Positions 1-7,654 of a DNA stretch of 64,000 nucleotides are shown here, in pieces (position 1 is the first letter of the stretch; each line of letters starts with the position of its first letter). The notes under the pieces are model-generated. The model made no database searches. It was not told the origin of the DNA and saw only the letters and a program-made list of their open reading frames with translations. The translations under genes were made by a program, and so were the position numbers. The stretch lies in assembly GCF_021023135.1 (NCBI RefSeq), contig NZ_PGFV01000002.1:372001-436000 (forward strand). The letters run 5' to 3'. Origin of the DNA: Brevibacterium sp. CCUG 69071. GTDB lineage: Bacteria; Actinomycetota; Actinomycetes; Actinomycetales; Brevibacteriaceae.

Positions 1-1253
1 GCGGGGCCCGAGGCGAAGCCGGATGCTTCATCGGGGACGGGGATGAGGTCGCAGACCTCGCGGACCGCTCCGCGGCCGCCGGGCCGGTCGAGGACCACAC
101 GAGCCGCTGCGAGCACCTTGGGATGGGCGTCCGCGACTGCGATGGGCCAGCCGACGACATCGAAGGCTTCGAGGTCGTTGATGTCGTTGCCGACATAGGC
201 CACACGGGCCGGATCGAGACCGTTCTCTTCGATCCACGAACTGAGGATCATCGATTTATTGTCGATGCCCTGGGTTACGTCGACATGAAGTTTCTCTGCC
301 CTGCGGGTGACGACTGGATTGCGTTCTTTCGACAGGATCATCACAGGAACCCCGGCCTTCACCAGTCGGGAGACGCCCATACCGTCGCCGCGGTGGACGC
401 GCACCTGCTCATTGCCGTCCTCATCGACGTAGGCGCCGTCATCGGTGTGGACGCCGTCGAAGTCGGTGACGAGTGCGTCGACGTCGATGACCTGCGCGGT
501 CTCCTGTGTCGAGGCGATCGCCCTGACCAGTGTCAGGTCCGACATGTCGTCGATCTCGCGGGCATGCTCGGGCGGGACCTCCTCGATGCCGATGCGGCCG
601 AAGAAGCGGTGCTCGTGCTCGAGCAGGCCGTCGGTGCGCATGACGTAGAACGCCCCGGTCTCGTTGAAGTGCTTGGCCCGGTCCTGTCGGCGGGGACGGA
701 AGCTCGCTTCGTGACCGACGGCCACGGCCTGCTCGCCGTCATCGAGGCGCCACAGGAACGAGTGGTCCTCTACGGCGGAGAACACGACATCGGCCTCCCC
801 GCTGCGCACCGTGCGCACGGCATTGTCGATCGAGGCGGAGTCGATGAACGGGGAGGTGCACTGCATGAAGACGGTGGTGTCGAAATCCTCGCCGAGGCTG
901 CCCAGCGTGTGGATGAGAGCCGATTCGCTGGTCGCGGTGTCCCCGGCGATCTCCGCGGGACGGTCGGCCACCTCGGCGCCGGCCCGGATCGCTTCCGCGG
1001 CGATGCCTGCGTGGTCGGTCGAGACGACCACCCGGTCGATGCTCGGGGTCGCCTTGGCGGCATTGATCGCCCGAGCCAACAGCGAGATTCCGGCGACCTT
1101 CTGCAGGTTCTTCAGGGGGATCCCCTTGGATCCGCCGCGGGCTGGGATGATGGCCACCGCCCGGTGCGGGCGTCCCGCGGCCTCGGATGCGGTGGGAGCT
1201 GCCGGCCCGGAAGCGGCCGGCGCTGGGGGAGTCATCGTAGAAAGGTCGTTCAC
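1..1253 (-). CDS. Nonulosonic acid cytidylyltransferase fused to HAD phosphatase (3' end cut by window edge)
   Basis: The minus strand stays open from the window edge to a TAA four codons before the GTG at 1253; an in-frame ATG at 1235 is the alternative start. About 417 residues are visible. After a Pro/Ala-rich tail, residues 33-240 show a NeuA/KdsB-type nucleotidyltransferase with the loop IPARGGSKGIPLKNL and a TSPF segment, which would activate a nonulosonic acid (Neu5Ac, Kdn or similar) with CTP. Around residue 262 a KdsC-like HAD phosphatase begins with DFDGVHTDDG, followed by a GNDIND motif. The fusion would couple dephosphorylation of a 9-phosphate sugar acid to its CMP activation. 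No synthase gene is visible, so the sugar is unknown. A cell-wall glycopolymer role is inference. Confidence 0.85.
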   Translation of the reverse strand, partial: MNDLSTMTPPAPAASGPAAPTASEAAGRPHRAVAIIPARGGSKGIPLKNLQKVAGISLLARAINAAKATPSIDRVVVSTDHAGIAAEAIRAGAEVADRPAEIAGDTATSESALIHTLGSLGEDFDTTVFMQCTSPFIDSASIDNAVRTVRSGEADVVFSAVEDHSFLWRLDDGEQAVAVGHEASFRPRRQDRAKHFNETGAFYVMRTDGLLEHEHRFFGRIGIEEVPPEHAREIDDMSDLTLVRAIASTQETAQVIDVDALVTDFDGVHTDDGAYVDEDGNEQVRVHRGDGMGVSRLVKAGVPVMILSKERNPVVTRRAEKLHVDVTQGIDNKSMILSSWIEENGLDPARVAYVGNDINDLEAFDVVGWPIAVADAHPKVLAAARVVLDRPGGRGAVREVCDLIPVPDEASGFASGP

Positions 1254-1383
1254 AATGACACGACGTTAACGAGGCGGCGTTACCTCAAGGTGAATACGCC
1301 GTGTCGCCGAGGCGACCGAGCGGTGGCGGGGATGTGTCGGTTTCGTGTGCGAGAGCTCGGGAAGCGGTGCGTGGGAGCTGCAC

Positions 1384-3180
1384 TCAGCGCCAGGTGACGT
1401 TCCACATCCGGTCGTTCCAGGCCTCGAAGGGGATGATCTCGCCGGTGTAGATCGGCCAGAAGTAGGCGAAGGCGAGGACCGCGGCGGCGAGGATGAGACC
1501 GACGGTCATCCGCCGTGCCAGCAGCGGCCACGAGGGTCGGGCGCCGGGACTCCGACCCCACAGTAGGGTCAGGCAGTAGGTGAGCGCGAGGACGACGAAG
1601 GGGACCATGACGATCGTGTAGAAGGTGAAGATCGTGCGTTCCTGGTAGGCGAACCACGGCAGCCAGGTGGCGGCGAGCCCGGCGAGGATGACGGCCGGGC
1701 GGACGTCGCGGCGGGTGATCCAGACGATCAGGCAGGCGAGGATCGCCAGCGGGGCGAGTCCCCAGATGACGGGGTTGCCCACCGAGGTGATCGCCGAGGA
1801 GCACCGCTCCGCCACGCAGCCCATGCTGTCGTTGTCGTAGGACTCGTAGTAGAAGGAGGTGGGCCGCCATTGCACGATCCAGCCCCAGGGGTTCGACATA
1901 TAGGGGTGTTCCGAGTCGAGGCCGACGTGGAAGGAATACGCGGTGTAGTGGTAGTGCGCCAGCGAGGGCAGCCACTGCAGCCAGTCGGGCAGCGCCTGCC
2001 ACCATCCGGGATTCTCGGCCGCCCACTGCCGGTCCCAGGCATCATCGGACCGGATCCACCCGGTCCACGCGACGAGGTAGGTGAGCAGCGCGACGGGCAC
2101 GAGCTTGAGGAACGAGGGAATGCTGTCGCGGACGAGTGTGCCCAGCCAGGGATGGACGGCACCGGCCCGGTAGCGCGAATGCACGTCCCAGGCGACGACG
2201 AGGATGCCGAACGCCGCCAGGGCATAGAGCCCCGACCACTTCACACCCATGGCCAGCCCGATGCTGATGCCCGCTGCGATGAGCCAGGGACGCGCGCCGA
2301 GGCGGGGCCCGAAGTTCGCCAGATCTCTCCGTCCGGTGCGACCTCGGTCCCGGGGGCGGGAGCCGTCGGCGACGTCGGCGGTCTCGGGTGGGGGAGCCGC
2401 CTCGGCGGCCAATCTCTTCGTCACGTGCTCGCGGTCGAGGACGATGAAGAAGAAGGCGAGGAGGACGAAGCCCATGAGCACGATGTCGAGCAGGCTCGTG
2501 CGGGAGTGGACGAAGTGCTCGCCGTCGACGGCGAGCAGGCCCGCGGCCACACAGGCGAAGAAGGCGGAGCGGAAGAGCTTCCAGGCGATGACGCCGATGA
2601 GGAAGATCGTCAGGGTGCCGATGATCGCCACGGAGAAGCGCCAGCCGAAGGAGTCGTCGGCGCCGAAGAGGTGGATGCCGGCGCCGATGATCCACTTGCC
2701 CAGCGGCGGGTGGACGACGTATTCGGGATCGGGTTCGATGACGCTGGGGTCGCCGGTGTTGAAGGAGTCGTCGGCGTCCTCGGGCCAGGCGCGTTCGTAG
2801 CCGAAGGTGAAGACCGAGTAGCCGTCCTTGACGTAGTAGGTCTCGTCGAAGATCATTCGGTGCGGGAAGTCGAGCCGGAAGAGTCGCAGACCGCCGCCGA
2901 TCGCGGTGATGATGAGCAGCGCCGGCCACATCCAGAGCGGGGCTCGGGTGGCCCACATGCCGGCCGTGAAGGTGCGGCGGCGCATGGCGGCCGCGTGGAC
3001 TCGGACCGTTTCGCGTTTGGTCTCCAGACGCTCACGGGCCAGGCGTCGGCCCGGCGCCGAGGCGGTGGGAGCTGTCTGGGTAGGCGCGGCCACCGTCTGG
3101 GCGGGGTCGGCCGACGTGTGGGCGGGGTCGGTCGACCGCCTCGGCGCCTGGGGATCTTCGGGTTGACTCATTGCGTTCAA
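1384..3180 (-). CDS. pmt: Polyprenol-phosphate-mannose-dependent protein O-mannosyltransferase (GT39)
   Basis: A 598-residue polytopic membrane protein of the PMT family, which transfers mannose from polyprenyl-phosphate-mannose to Ser/Thr of proteins as they are exported. The first extracytoplasmic loop has the family motif FDETYYVKDGYS (the Asp-Glu pair is catalytic in relatives), then HPPLGKW and the SRTSLLDI segment, with about ten hydrophobic stretches after it. The N-terminal ~60 residues are Thr/Pro/Ala-rich and probably disordered. The start shown is a TTG; an ATG three codons later at 3171 is equally possible. The gene faces away from the DUF4190 genes and rsmI, and a pmt-rsmI divergent pair is common in actinobacteria. 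Confidence 0.92.
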   Translation of the reverse strand: MNAMSQPEDPQAPRRSTDPAHTSADPAQTVAAPTQTAPTASAPGRRLARERLETKRETVRVHAAAMRRRTFTAGMWATRAPLWMWPALLIITAIGGGLRLFRLDFPHRMIFDETYYVKDGYSVFTFGYERAWPEDADDSFNTGDPSVIEPDPEYVVHPPLGKWIIGAGIHLFGADDSFGWRFSVAIIGTLTIFLIGVIAWKLFRSAFFACVAAGLLAVDGEHFVHSRTSLLDIVLMGFVLLAFFFIVLDREHVTKRLAAEAAPPPETADVADGSRPRDRGRTGRRDLANFGPRLGARPWLIAAGISIGLAMGVKWSGLYALAAFGILVVAWDVHSRYRAGAVHPWLGTLVRDSIPSFLKLVPVALLTYLVAWTGWIRSDDAWDRQWAAENPGWWQALPDWLQWLPSLAHYHYTAYSFHVGLDSEHPYMSNPWGWIVQWRPTSFYYESYDNDSMGCVAERCSSAITSVGNPVIWGLAPLAILACLIVWITRRDVRPAVILAGLAATWLPWFAYQERTIFTFYTIVMVPFVVLALTYCLTLLWGRSPGARPSWPLLARRMTVGLILAAAVLAFAYFWPIYTGEIIPFEAWNDRMWNVTWR

Positions 3181-3334
3181 GTTTAAGGTCCGCCGCGGTG
3201 CTCGCCCTCAACCGACGCACAGGGTGCGTCATCGCGTGGCCGGCGGGTGTGACTTCGGTCGCTGGGGATCATTTCATTGTCCATCGGCCCATGGTGACGA
3301 CTAGGGTAGTAAGAGCAGGCAGCAGACGAGTGAA

Positions 3335-4027
3335 ATGGTGATGAGCGTGTCCTACAACCCGGACTACCGCCCGAGCGATCCGCCGCAGGTCGGTTCGCAG
3401 CAGTTCAACAATGGCTATGGATCGTCGCAGCCGCAGAACGGAACCGGCTCCGGCCAGCCGGGGTACGGGCAATCGGGGTACGAACAGTCAGCCGACTACG
3501 GCTACAGCCAGCAGGCCTCTGGTCAGCAGAGCTTCTGGCAGCAGAGCGGACACGACTACGGCCAGCAGGGCGCGTACAGCCAGCCGAACTCCTATGGCGG
3601 CTACAGCCAACCTGGTGCCTACGGAACGTACAGCCAGCAGAACGCGTACGGGTACAGCCAGCCGGTGACCTACGGAGCGCCGATGATGCTGGTGCGTCCG
3701 AAGCCGAACGCCCTTGCAGTGTGGTCGATGTGGATGGGCATCATCGGGCTCGGCGGCGGTTTGATCTGCGGCCTCTTCTCGATCATTCCGATCATCGGCT
3801 ACCTCTTCGCCTTCATCGCGATGTTCCTGTGGATCGCTCCGATTCTGGCGGTCATCTTCGGACACCTCGCACACTCGAAGATCAAGAAGACCGGTGAGGA
3901 CGGTCGCGGGCAGGCGACGGCCGGCCTCGTCATGGGCTATATCGGCATCGGCTTCGCCATCCTCATGGCCATCATCGTCATCGGGGTCATCGGACTGGGG
4001 TTCTTCGCCGCGGGCATGGGCTACTGA
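3335..4027 (+). CDS. DUF4190 membrane protein with long Tyr/Gln/Gly/Ser-rich N-terminal tail
   Basis: 230 residues. The first ~115 form a low-complexity tail with repeated SQP, YGYSQ and GQQ motifs and almost no charge. The rest is a DUF4190-type membrane domain with two long hydrophobic regions (about 125-170 and 195-230) separated by the signature GHLAHSKIKKTGEDGRG. The function of the family is unknown; members resemble small membrane anchors. It is the first of three consecutive paralogs (3335, 4181, 4705) that share the same architecture with shorter tails. Two start codons are close together (ATG at 3335 and 3341). A plausible promoter, TTGTCC (3277) with TAGGGT (3302), lies upstream. 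Confidence 0.85.
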   Translation: MVMSVSYNPDYRPSDPPQVGSQQFNNGYGSSQPQNGTGSGQPGYGQSGYEQSADYGYSQQASGQQSFWQQSGHDYGQQGAYSQPNSYGGYSQPGAYGTYSQQNAYGYSQPVTYGAPMMLVRPKPNALAVWSMWMGIIGLGGGLICGLFSIIPIIGYLFAFIAMFLWIAPILAVIFGHLAHSKIKKTGEDGRGQATAGLVMGYIGIGFAILMAIIVIGVIGLGFFAAGMGY

Positions 4028-4114
4028 TTCGGCCTTTCGGCCCGGGTTCACCGGTCTGGCATCCGTGGTGCAGGACTGCAACACAATTAGACGGTGGCCG
4101 AGTCTCGTGGTCGA

Positions 4115-4130
4115 TAGCGTTGGAGACAGA
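4115..4130 (+). repeat. Shared leader motif, copy 1 (upstream of second DUF4190 gene)
   Basis: TAGCGTTGGAGACAGA lies 50 bases upstream of the second DUF4190 gene. It matches 14 of 16 bases of the stretch at 4671-4686, in front of the third. TASCGT could serve as a -10 box, so this may be a promoter duplicated with the genes. Confidence 0.5.
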
Positions 4131-4180
4131 ACGCAGGGGTTGACCCCGAGCACCGCCAACGCGACTGGAGCGAATCGGAC

Positions 4181-4606
4181 ATGTACACTCGTCAACTTCC
4201 CGCCGGCGGAAGCTATGCAGGCACTGCCCCCACCGCGGGCAGCACCTTCAACGGGGCCAGCTCCTACAACATGAGCATGCCGGCAGCCGCTATCCAGCCC
4301 TATGCCATTGCCCCGGCCTATGTCTACCGGCCGATCGCCCCGACCAACACCCTGGCGATCGTCGGCATGATTCTCTCGATCGCCGCTTTCAGCTTCGCCC
4401 CGGCCGCGATCGTCGGAATCATCCTCGGTCACATCGCCCGGCGTCAGATCCGCAGGAGCGGAGAGCGCGGTGACGGGATGGCGGTCGCCGCGCTGTGGAT
4501 CGGTTATCTGCTCACCTTGTTCTGGCTGCTGTTCCTCATCCTCTACTTCGGACTCATCGCTCTCGCGGTCGGTCTGGAAGTGTCCACCGCCGGTCAGATC
4601 AGCTGA
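4181..4606 (+). CDS. DUF4190 domain membrane protein
   Basis: 141 residues: a ~50-residue Ala/Ser/Tyr/Pro-rich tail, then APTNTLAIVGMILSIAAF as the first membrane segment, the DUF4190 signature GHIARRQIRRSGERGDGMA, and a second long hydrophobic region ending near the C-terminus. It is the middle paralog of three. Function unknown. Its tail lacks the Gln-rich repeats of the first paralog. No strong ribosome site precedes the ATG (GGAGCGAATCGGAC is the nearest purine stretch). Confidence 0.85.
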   Translation: MYTRQLPAGGSYAGTAPTAGSTFNGASSYNMSMPAAAIQPYAIAPAYVYRPIAPTNTLAIVGMILSIAAFSFAPAAIVGIILGHIARRQIRRSGERGDGMAVAALWIGYLLTLFWLLFLILYFGLIALAVGLEVSTAGQIS

Positions 4607-4670
4607 TTAGCCGACCCGAACTGAGACCCACCTGTAACTGCCCCGCCTTTTGCCGCGCCGATCGACTCGG

Positions 4671-4686
4671 TACCGTTGGAGGCAGA
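4671..4686 (+). repeat. Shared leader motif, copy 2 (upstream of third DUF4190 gene)
   Basis: TACCGTTGGAGGCAGA, nearly identical to 4115-4130 and placed similarly relative to a paralogous gene. It is followed by the AAGGAG ribosome site (4691) of the gene at 4705. Confidence 0.5.
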
Positions 4687-4704
4687 CCCCAAGGAGAGAA
4701 CGCC

Positions 4705-5127
4705 ATGAGCAGTCAGAACAACTGGAACAATCCGGACATGTACTACCAGCAGCCGCAGTCGGGTGCTCCCGGCAACTCCGGCTACAACCAGAATGCCGCG
4801 TACGGAGCCAATGCCCAGTACGCAGGGACGACCTACGCATACCAGCCGCTGCCTCCGACGAACACCTTGGCGATCATCGCTCTCGTCTCTTCGATCGCCG
4901 GTGTCGTCGCCATTCCCATCCTCGGCGGGATCGCGGGCATCATCATGGGGCACATCTCCCGCAAGCAGATCAAGCAGACCGGGGAACGCGGAGACGGAAT
5001 GGCCGTGGGTGCTCTCTGGACCGGCTACATCGGCACTGCGCTGTGGGTCCTCTTCTGGGTCGGCTATGTGGGTGTCATGGTCCTCATCTTCGGCGTGGCG
5101 ATGGTCGGAGCGGGTTCGGCCGGTTGA
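4705..5127 (+). CDS. DUF4190 domain membrane protein
   Basis: 140 residues: an Asn/Gln/Tyr-rich tail of about 45 residues, then PPTNTLAIIALVSSIAGV, the DUF4190 signature GHISRKQIKQTGERGDGMA and a second membrane segment. AAGGAG eight bases upstream of the ATG at 4705 fixes this start, although the frame remains open further upstream. Its stop codon overlaps the TTG start of rsmI, so the two genes are probably translationally coupled. It is most similar to the neighbour at 4181. Function unknown. Confidence 0.87.
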   Translation: MSSQNNWNNPDMYYQQPQSGAPGNSGYNQNAAYGANAQYAGTTYAYQPLPPTNTLAIIALVSSIAGVVAIPILGGIAGIIMGHISRKQIKQTGERGDGMAVGALWTGYIGTALWVLFWVGYVGVMVLIFGVAMVGAGSAG

Positions 5128-6077
5128 GCCAGCCAACGCCCCCTGCCTACGATGAGCGGGACCAGGACACTGCGACCGATGACCAGCACTCTGTGACCGA
5201 TGGCCTCGGCCCACTGCCGGCGGACGGCGCAGAATCCACGGGTCCTTCCGACGGCGGACGACTCATCCTCGTCGGCACTCCGATCGGCAACCTCGGCGAT
5301 GCGAGCCCGCGAATGCAGCAGGCCATCGCCGCAGCCGACGTTATTGCCGCCGAGGACACTCGGCGCTTCCTCTCGCTGGCCCAGCGCCTCGAGCTCGACC
5401 ACACCAAGCGGGTCATCAGCGTCTTCGACCACAACGAGGGCAGCCGTGCGCCCGAACTCGTCGAGCACATCCGTGGCGGCCAGACCGTGGTCCTGCTCAG
5501 TGACGCCGGGATGCCCGCCGTCTCCGATCCGGGCTACCGAGTCGTTAAGGCCTGCGCCGAAGCGGGGCTGCCGATCACCTCGACGCCGGGACCATCCGCC
5601 GTGCTCATGGCGCTCGCCGTCTCCGGTCTGCCGAGCGATCGATTCAGCTTCGAGGGATTTCTGCCGCGGAAATCCGGGCAGCGCAAGAGCTTGCTCGAGG
5701 AACTGAAGGCCGAGAAGCGGACCATGGTCTTCTTCGAAAGCCCCCACCGCATCGCCGATGCCATGGACGACTTCTGCGAGGTCATCGGCGGCGACCGTCC
5801 GATGAGCATCAGCCGCGAGCTCACGAAGACCTACGAGGAGACGCTGCGCGGGACCACGGGAACGCTGCGTGACCTCGCCGCCGATGGTCTGCGCGGGGAA
5901 CTCACCCTCGTCCTCGCCGGCGCCACTGCTGTGGAGACGAATCCGGAGGACCACCTCGGCGCGGTCTCAGCCCTCGTCGACTCCGGCGTGCGGGCGAAGG
6001 ACGCCGCCGGCCAGATCGCGAAGCAGTTCGGACTGTCCAAACGCGATGTCTATGAGGCCTGGCTCCACCAGGAGTGA
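5124..6077 (+). CDS. rsmI: 16S rRNA (cytidine(1402)-2'-O)-methyltransferase
   Basis: A SAM-dependent tetrapyrrole-methylase-fold enzyme that 2'-O-methylates C1402 in the decoding centre of 16S rRNA. Family motifs are in order: LILVGTPIGNLGD, AEDTRRFLSLAQRL, LLSDAGMPAVSDPG, TPGPSAVLMAL, FEGFLPRKSGQR and FFESPHRI, ending with a short helical domain (KQFGLSKRDVYEAWL). I chose the TTG at 5124 because it overlaps the upstream stop (TTGA), giving 317 residues. A GTG at 5193 would give 294, closer to the usual ~285, so the acidic first 40 residues are uncertain. Confidence 0.93.
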   Translation: MSQPTPPAYDERDQDTATDDQHSVTDGLGPLPADGAESTGPSDGGRLILVGTPIGNLGDASPRMQQAIAAADVIAAEDTRRFLSLAQRLELDHTKRVISVFDHNEGSRAPELVEHIRGGQTVVLLSDAGMPAVSDPGYRVVKACAEAGLPITSTPGPSAVLMALAVSGLPSDRFSFEGFLPRKSGQRKSLLEELKAEKRTMVFFESPHRIADAMDDFCEVIGGDRPMSISRELTKTYEETLRGTTGTLRDLAADGLRGELTLVLAGATAVETNPEDHLGAVSALVDSGVRAKDAAGQIAKQFGLSKRDVYEAWLHQE

Positions 6078-6154
6078 GGCCGGCCGGTGCGAAGCGGGGT
6101 CTCCACTCATGCGCGCGGGGCTGTGGATGGAGCGCTTGCGGGTTGGTGTACCGC

Positions 6155-6206
6155 TTAAGTCACTGTGCAGCGGTTGTAACCAGCCGCCTCTGACTTAAAC
6201 AGTGCA
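6155..6206. repeat. Palindromic repeat element, copy 1
   Basis: TTAAGTCA and TGACTTAA enclose 28 bases containing CGGTTGTAACCAGC, and the unit ends with N3-GTGCA. The copy at 7521-7571 has the same arms, spacing, core and GTGCA tail in the same orientation. The pair brackets the gene at 6370-7431. Confidence 0.8.
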
Positions 6207-6369
6207 TCCGCCCCGGGCAACCCGCCAGTCTCCTCGCCTGAGTCGAGGATGCGTGGCTGTGGACGACTGCGGCGACTCGTGTGCATCGGCTCTGTGGAGG
6301 AGAAAGCCGTATGCACAAGCGGACTATTGAGGCTGTACGCGGTGTGCGCCTTGAGGCCAGGCTTGCGGC

Positions 6370-7431
6370 ATGTTCAACATCGCGTACTTTCAGGACCTGA
6401 GATGTGCCGGCGTCACGACCACTCGGATCCGGGCGGCTCTGTCCTGCTGCCTGCTCAGACTCGGGCACGGGGTCTATTCGGTGATTCGGCGATGCGGGAA
6501 TCCCGGTCACGCGGTCTTTGCGACGTTCATCGACAACGAGGACTGGATCCGTTTTCACGCCGAGGGAAAGCCGCGGGATTCAGGCCAACGTGCCCGGTAC
6601 TCCGAACATCTGGACAGACTGCGGGTGCTCAGCTATCCGAACTATCGGCCCGACGATGTGGTCTGGTCAGTGTCGGCGGCTCGAGTGCATCGGATCGGGC
6701 TGTTCGATGCGCCGGTTCGACCGATCTCTGTCATCAATCCGCGTTTCCGCACGATGAATAGAACAATTCGACGGCACAAGCGTCCGGTTCCGGCTGAGGA
6801 CACCTGCGTGTTCGAGAACATCGTCAGCACCACCCCTGCTCGCACGGCTCTGGATCTGAACGCGGATCTGAGTCCGGCAGCCGGGTTCGCGGCCATGGAG
6901 CAGGTGCTGCGACGGCACATGCTCGGCGACGATGAAGACCTGATCTTCAGACTCGGCTACCCGCCGAACCTGGAAGCGGAGGTTCCCGCGGCCGTCCGTT
7001 CGCTGTTCGCGAGTCCGGTCGCACGGCTGTCCAGCGGGCGGAAGCGGGCCGAGAAGCTCGGGGGACTGATCAGCCCGTTGTCCGAAAGCTATGCGGAGAG
7101 CCGCGCCTCGCTCAACCTGCACCTGCTCGGCCTGCATGATTTCGTGCAGCAGTTCGAAGTCAGGGACGGGCGACGAAAGCTCACGCGTCTGGACTTCCTG
7201 CTGAAGAATGCACGAGTGGCGCTGTACGTCGACGGGACACAGAAATACGTCGACACGGGATTCGACGCGATGAACAAGGAGAGCCGCCAGCACAATCGGC
7301 TTCTCGCATTGGGGTTCAAGGTCATCCGGTTCAAGTTCAACGAGGTGCTCGGCTTGCAGACGTTCTCACAGAAGCTGTTCTCACAGGCTCCGGAGCTGCG
7401 CGGCCAGTGTGGCTGTCGGCTTAAACTCTGA
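6370..7431 (+). CDS. AbiEi/DUF559-like protein with Vsr-type endonuclease fold C-terminus
   Basis: 353 residues. The C-terminal ~120 residues look like the DUF559/Vsr-like nuclease fold seen in many actinobacterial proteins of this size: LTRLDFLLKNARVALYVDG, then KESRQHNRLLALGFKVIRFKFNEV. The N-terminal part (LRCAGVTTTRIRAAL, LGHGVYSVI) resembles the AbiEi-type winged helix that usually precedes it. The canonical Glu of EVDG is Tyr here (YVDG), so catalysis is doubtful. Activity of such proteins is not established; toxin-antitoxin or DNA repair roles are only guesses. It stands alone with 290 and 220 bases of noncoding DNA around it, between two repeat copies, which suggests horizontal acquisition. 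Confidence 0.75.
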   Translation: MFNIAYFQDLRCAGVTTTRIRAALSCCLLRLGHGVYSVIRRCGNPGHAVFATFIDNEDWIRFHAEGKPRDSGQRARYSEHLDRLRVLSYPNYRPDDVVWSVSAARVHRIGLFDAPVRPISVINPRFRTMNRTIRRHKRPVPAEDTCVFENIVSTTPARTALDLNADLSPAAGFAAMEQVLRRHMLGDDEDLIFRLGYPPNLEAEVPAAVRSLFASPVARLSSGRKRAEKLGGLISPLSESYAESRASLNLHLLGLHDFVQQFEVRDGRRKLTRLDFLLKNARVALYVDGTQKYVDTGFDAMNKESRQHNRLLALGFKVIRFKFNEVLGLQTFSQKLFSQAPELRGQCGCRLKL

Positions 7432-7520
7432 GGGGAGGGTGCACGGGTGCGCGGGTGTGCGAGTACGAAGGTGCGCGGACGCGAAGGTACGCGGGTAAGC
7501 GGGTACGCAGATGCACGCAA
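7432..7520. other. Intergenic stretch with degenerate short repeats
   Basis: A run of imperfect GGTGCGCGGG / GGTACGCGGG-like units (about 7438-7505) lies directly before the second palindromic repeat. No gene is seen. Confidence 0.5.
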
Positions 7521-7571
7521 TAAGTCAGCATGCACCGGTTGCAACCAGCGCATGCTGACTTAACACGTGCA
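7521..7571. repeat. Palindromic repeat element, copy 2
   Basis: Perfect 13-base arms (7521-7533 and 7550-7562, starting TAAGTCAGCATGC) enclose ACCGGTTGCAACCAGC, which itself contains the palindrome GGTTGCAACC. A GTGCA tail follows. See copy 1 at 6155. Confidence 0.85.
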
Positions 7572-7654
7572 ATGGCCGCCTACGCCCATGCCCACGCCCC
7601 CACCCCCGGACCCGTGCGCACCGGCGCCGCGGCGTCCCTTAGACTGAGTTGCCT

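Noticed and set aside
123..1397. Long plus-strand open frame (424 codons)
   Set aside because: It is the antisense of the cytidylyltransferase-phosphatase gene, whose minus-strand frame carries clear NeuA and HAD motifs; the plus frame has no recognisable domain.
1870..3186. Plus-strand open frame of 438 codons, very Glu/Asp/Gly-rich
   Set aside because: Antisense shadow of the O-mannosyltransferase gene; high-GC third positions create such frames.
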